From Chara braunii (lineage: Eukaryota > Streptophyta > Charophyceae > Charales > Characeae), in contig BFEA01000065.1 in NCBI GenBank assembly GCA_003427395.1, forward strand, positions 1,977,158-2,041,157: DNA of 64,000 nucleotides. Direction: 5' to 3'. Positions 61,666 through 64,000 of this stretch are shown piece by piece. Below the pieces are notes generated by a model. That model saw nothing but the letters and a program-made list of their open reading frames with translations, did no database searches and was not told the origin of the DNA. Made by a program: the position numbers and the translations under genes. Positions within the stretch are counted from its first letter, which is position 1. Every line of letters starts with the position of its first letter.

Positions 61666-64000
61666 CCGTTTGTGGATGAAAAATAGCAAATTATTGGTGG
61701 AAGCTGGCAGAACCTCCCATTGTTGTCCAATGAAAAAGTCTTTGGTTAGCTGGTGGTATCCCTTGCTCCTTACAGCCCTCTTGTGTCTGTTCATCCGGGC
61801 AGCTGGTGGTCCTATCGCTGGCTCCTTCCTTCCCTTTCTATGGGAACGATGGAATTTTTTTTTTGAGAGGTGGTAGAGAAACAGCAGGTCGACCCTCTGC
61901 ACAGGCCCGAGGGGGTGAAACCCTGTCAGGTCAGGTGTTGGGCCCAGCCAGGCTGCTGCCGAGGGTTAAAAACGGAAAGCCACCCGAAAGCAGTGTGCAT
62001 ACCAGCTGAACGGAAGATGTTAATGTACTTATGACCTGAGTAAGTTGAAGGTGTCTTGGTCTAAGAGAGTTTGACGAAAAGACTGCCTGCACAAAACGGG
62101 AAGTCACCCGAAGGCAGTGTGCATACCAGCTGAACGGAAGATGTTAAAGTACTTGGACCTGAGTAAGTTGAAGGTGTCTTGGTCCAAGAGAGTTTGACGA
62201 ACAGACTGCTGGCACATGTGGTGAGCTGGACTAGCAGGAGGCAAGAGTGGTGTCAGCCGACAGGCAGCACCGACAACAGCTGTATTCCCTTTGTGGATGA
62301 AAACAAGGAAATTATTGGTGGAAGCTGGCAGAACTTCCCATTGTTGTCCAATGAAAAAGTCTTTGGTTAGCTGGTGGTATCCCTTTCTCCTTACATCCCT
62401 CTTGTGTCTGTTCACTGGCTCCTTCCTTCCCTTTCTATGGGAACGATGGCAAAAGTTTTTTGAGAGGTGGTAGAGAAACAGCAGGTCGACCCTCTGCACA
62501 GGTCCAAAGGGGTGAAACCCGGACAGGGTCAGGTGTTGGGCCCAGCCAGGCTGCCACCAAGGGTTAGAAACGGAAAGTCACCCGAAGGCAGTGTGCATAC
62601 CAGATGAACGGAGGATGTTAAAGTACTTTGGACCTGAGTAAGTTGAAGGTGTCTCGATCCAAGAGAGTTTGACGAACAGACTGCTGGCACACGTGGTGAG
62701 CTGCACTAGCAAGAGGAAGGAGTGGTGTCAGCCGACAGGCAGCACCAGTAACAGCTGGGATGTGCGACAAAACGAGGGTCGGCAGCATGACAATTTGGGG
62801 ACTGGGAAGAAGGCTGGTGCACCATGGCAGGTTGGGTGCTGGGAAGAAGACCGGCACGATAGCAGGTTGGGGGCTGGGGAGGAAGGTCAGCACCATAGCT
62901 GTGAGGTGGCAACGAGGAAGGTGGTGGTTCTATGAGGGGAGGCACTTGGGAAAGAGTTCCAGTGGGCTGAGGCTTTTCCTGTCGTCATCAGCGCAGAGAC
63001 CAGCGAGGGCAAAGAAGTAACAAGTTTGTTGTGATTGGTTGTTGGGGGCGTGAATGGGGGCTTTGATTGTTAAAAGACTTTAACAGCATCCATTCTTGTG
63101 CTTATGCGAGCATTTTCCTGTCAACTCTGCCGCTTGCCTTGTTATCGTGTGCATGCATAGAGAACTGATCTTGTGTGTGGTCTCTGAGCTTCTCCCAAGG
63201 GTAGGTTCCTTTCATTAAACGTCTTGTTCTTCGTTTAATGCTAAACAGGGAAATATAGGACGACAATTTGAACCAGGGTGTTCCAGTTTGTCGTTCTCCT
63301 GGACAGAACTCTGCCTTCCTCCACTCTTGGTGCTGTATAGTCCAGTCTTGAACTGGGGCGCAAACCTCGAGTGCTCGTGACGATGTAGATAATACAATGT
63401 GTAGTTTCCCATCGTTTGTCTGCCTGTCGTTCATCCGTTGAGGATCAAGCTTGTTGACTCGATGAATGTCAATTCCACGCAGCATAAAACAGTGCCCCTA
63501 GATTAGGCTGATTGGATTGATAAGACACCCCAGAGTGATCGAGATGCAAAGAAACAGACATGGTAGAGTTGTATGGGCCCACATGCTGTTTGCAGGGAAA
63601 AAAAAACGAAAAAAAAAAAACATGGCAGGCTTCCCTGTTATGATTCTGGTTGTTTGTTGCCTGAAGACCAACACTCACTCACATAGACTTCCAGGTATGC
63701 CCATACATACACAGAAGGAAGGGGAGAGGATAGGAGTATCACACCACACAGGGAGAGAACACAGCGGAAGACTAAACCATGCGATATGACAGGGTACACT
63801 GAAAGTGTAATTCACTCCATCCAATCCTCACAACCAGTCATAGAGAAGAGCCGAGCAGATCACATCCAGGAAACAATGAAACGATGATAGTCCAAACACA
63901 GTTATACACCGTTTACTAAGAGTCTCGAATTGTTAGGATGATTTCAGAACTACAGTGCGCTGCTCAGAAATGAGCAGCGCTTCACTCCCCAACCCTGAAT
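61262..64000 (+). other. 3' flank: repeats, no recognised gene
   Basis: Probable 3'UTR, then the duplication and the higher-order repeat, then a G/A-rich stretch with CTGGGAAGAAG-type words (62790-62900). From 63100 to 64000 no domain-bearing frame is seen on either strand. I could not place a polyadenylation signal with confidence. Confidence 0.6.
61660..62770 (+). repeat. Higher-order tandem repeat in the 3' flank
   Basis: Three sub-blocks alternate. A: GCTGTATTCC(G/C)TTTGTGGAT .. TTGTCCAATGAAAAAGTCTT, at 61667 and 62279. B: AGGTGTTGGGCCCAGCCAGG, at about 61932 and 62530. C: CACCCGAA(A/G)GCAGTGTGCA .. AAGAGAGTTTGACGAA, at about 61981, 62106 and 62580. The order is A-B-C-C-A-B-C, a ~610-bp unit with an extra C. 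One A copy is open as CIPFVDENKEIIGGSWQNF; the other has a stop in that stretch. Confidence 0.85.

Noticed and set aside
63102-63485. A 127-codon - strand frame near the right end.
   Set aside because: No recognised domain, no start context or splice signals; reported only as unassigned 3' flank.

Overview
This is a eukaryotic, plant-lineage window. Almost all of it is one very long, intron-rich gene on the + strand, with about 3.0 kb of coding exon spread over about 60 kb (1061-61261). The product is an ataxin-2 family protein (plant CID3/CID4 type; human ATXN2, yeast Pbp1 relatives). Evidence is a split Lsm/SM-ATX domain, an LsmAD domain and a PAM2 poly(A)-binding-protein contact motif in the right order, plus splice junctions that keep one reading frame. 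I assembled twelve exons: 1061-1472, 2517-2659, 12671-12861, 14078-14264, 15169-15705, 34342-34472, 37553-37670, 49210-49249, 54579-55381, 58552-58878, 61064-61156 and 61232-61261. Together they give 1003 codons plus a stop. Conserved domains support exons 1-7, 9 and 10 strongly. Exon 8 (40 nt) rests on near-ideal splice sites and phase. Exon 12 is the least certain.

The organism is most likely a streptophyte, and a charophyte alga with a large genome (Chara-like) fits best. That is an inference from plant-type protein architecture, introns up to 18.6 kb, a Ty3/gypsy chromovirus with an initiator-tRNA-Met type primer site, and dense microsatellites. No other complete protein-coding gene was recognised on either strand.

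Layout: 1-1060 is the 5' flank and probable 5'UTR. 1061-15705 holds exons 1-5 with a 10 kb intron 2. 15706-34341 is an 18.6 kb intron with CTG-rich and CAG-rich tracts, microsatellites and many small tandem duplications. 34342-37670 holds exons 6-7. Intron 7 (37671-49209) carries a degenerate gypsy element (38380-46753) on the - strand and a large foldback hairpin (47127-47703). Intron 8 carries a solo LTR of the same family (53075-54103). Intron 9 carries a shorter diverged solo LTR (57312-58086) and ends in a poly-G run directly before the exon that completes PAM2. Intron 10 contains a U6 snRNA-like sequence (60625-60723) and a perfect 82-nt (TC)n tract. 61262-64000 is the 3' flank, with a higher-order tandem repeat.

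Non-coding DNA here has grown in two visible ways: retroelement insertion (LTR elements with 4-bp target duplications, tRNA-like SINE heads, a U6 copy) and local tandem duplication of 50-600 bp, usually to two copies. At three places the duplication caught part of an exon (exons 1, 7 and 12) and left a decaying partial copy just downstream.
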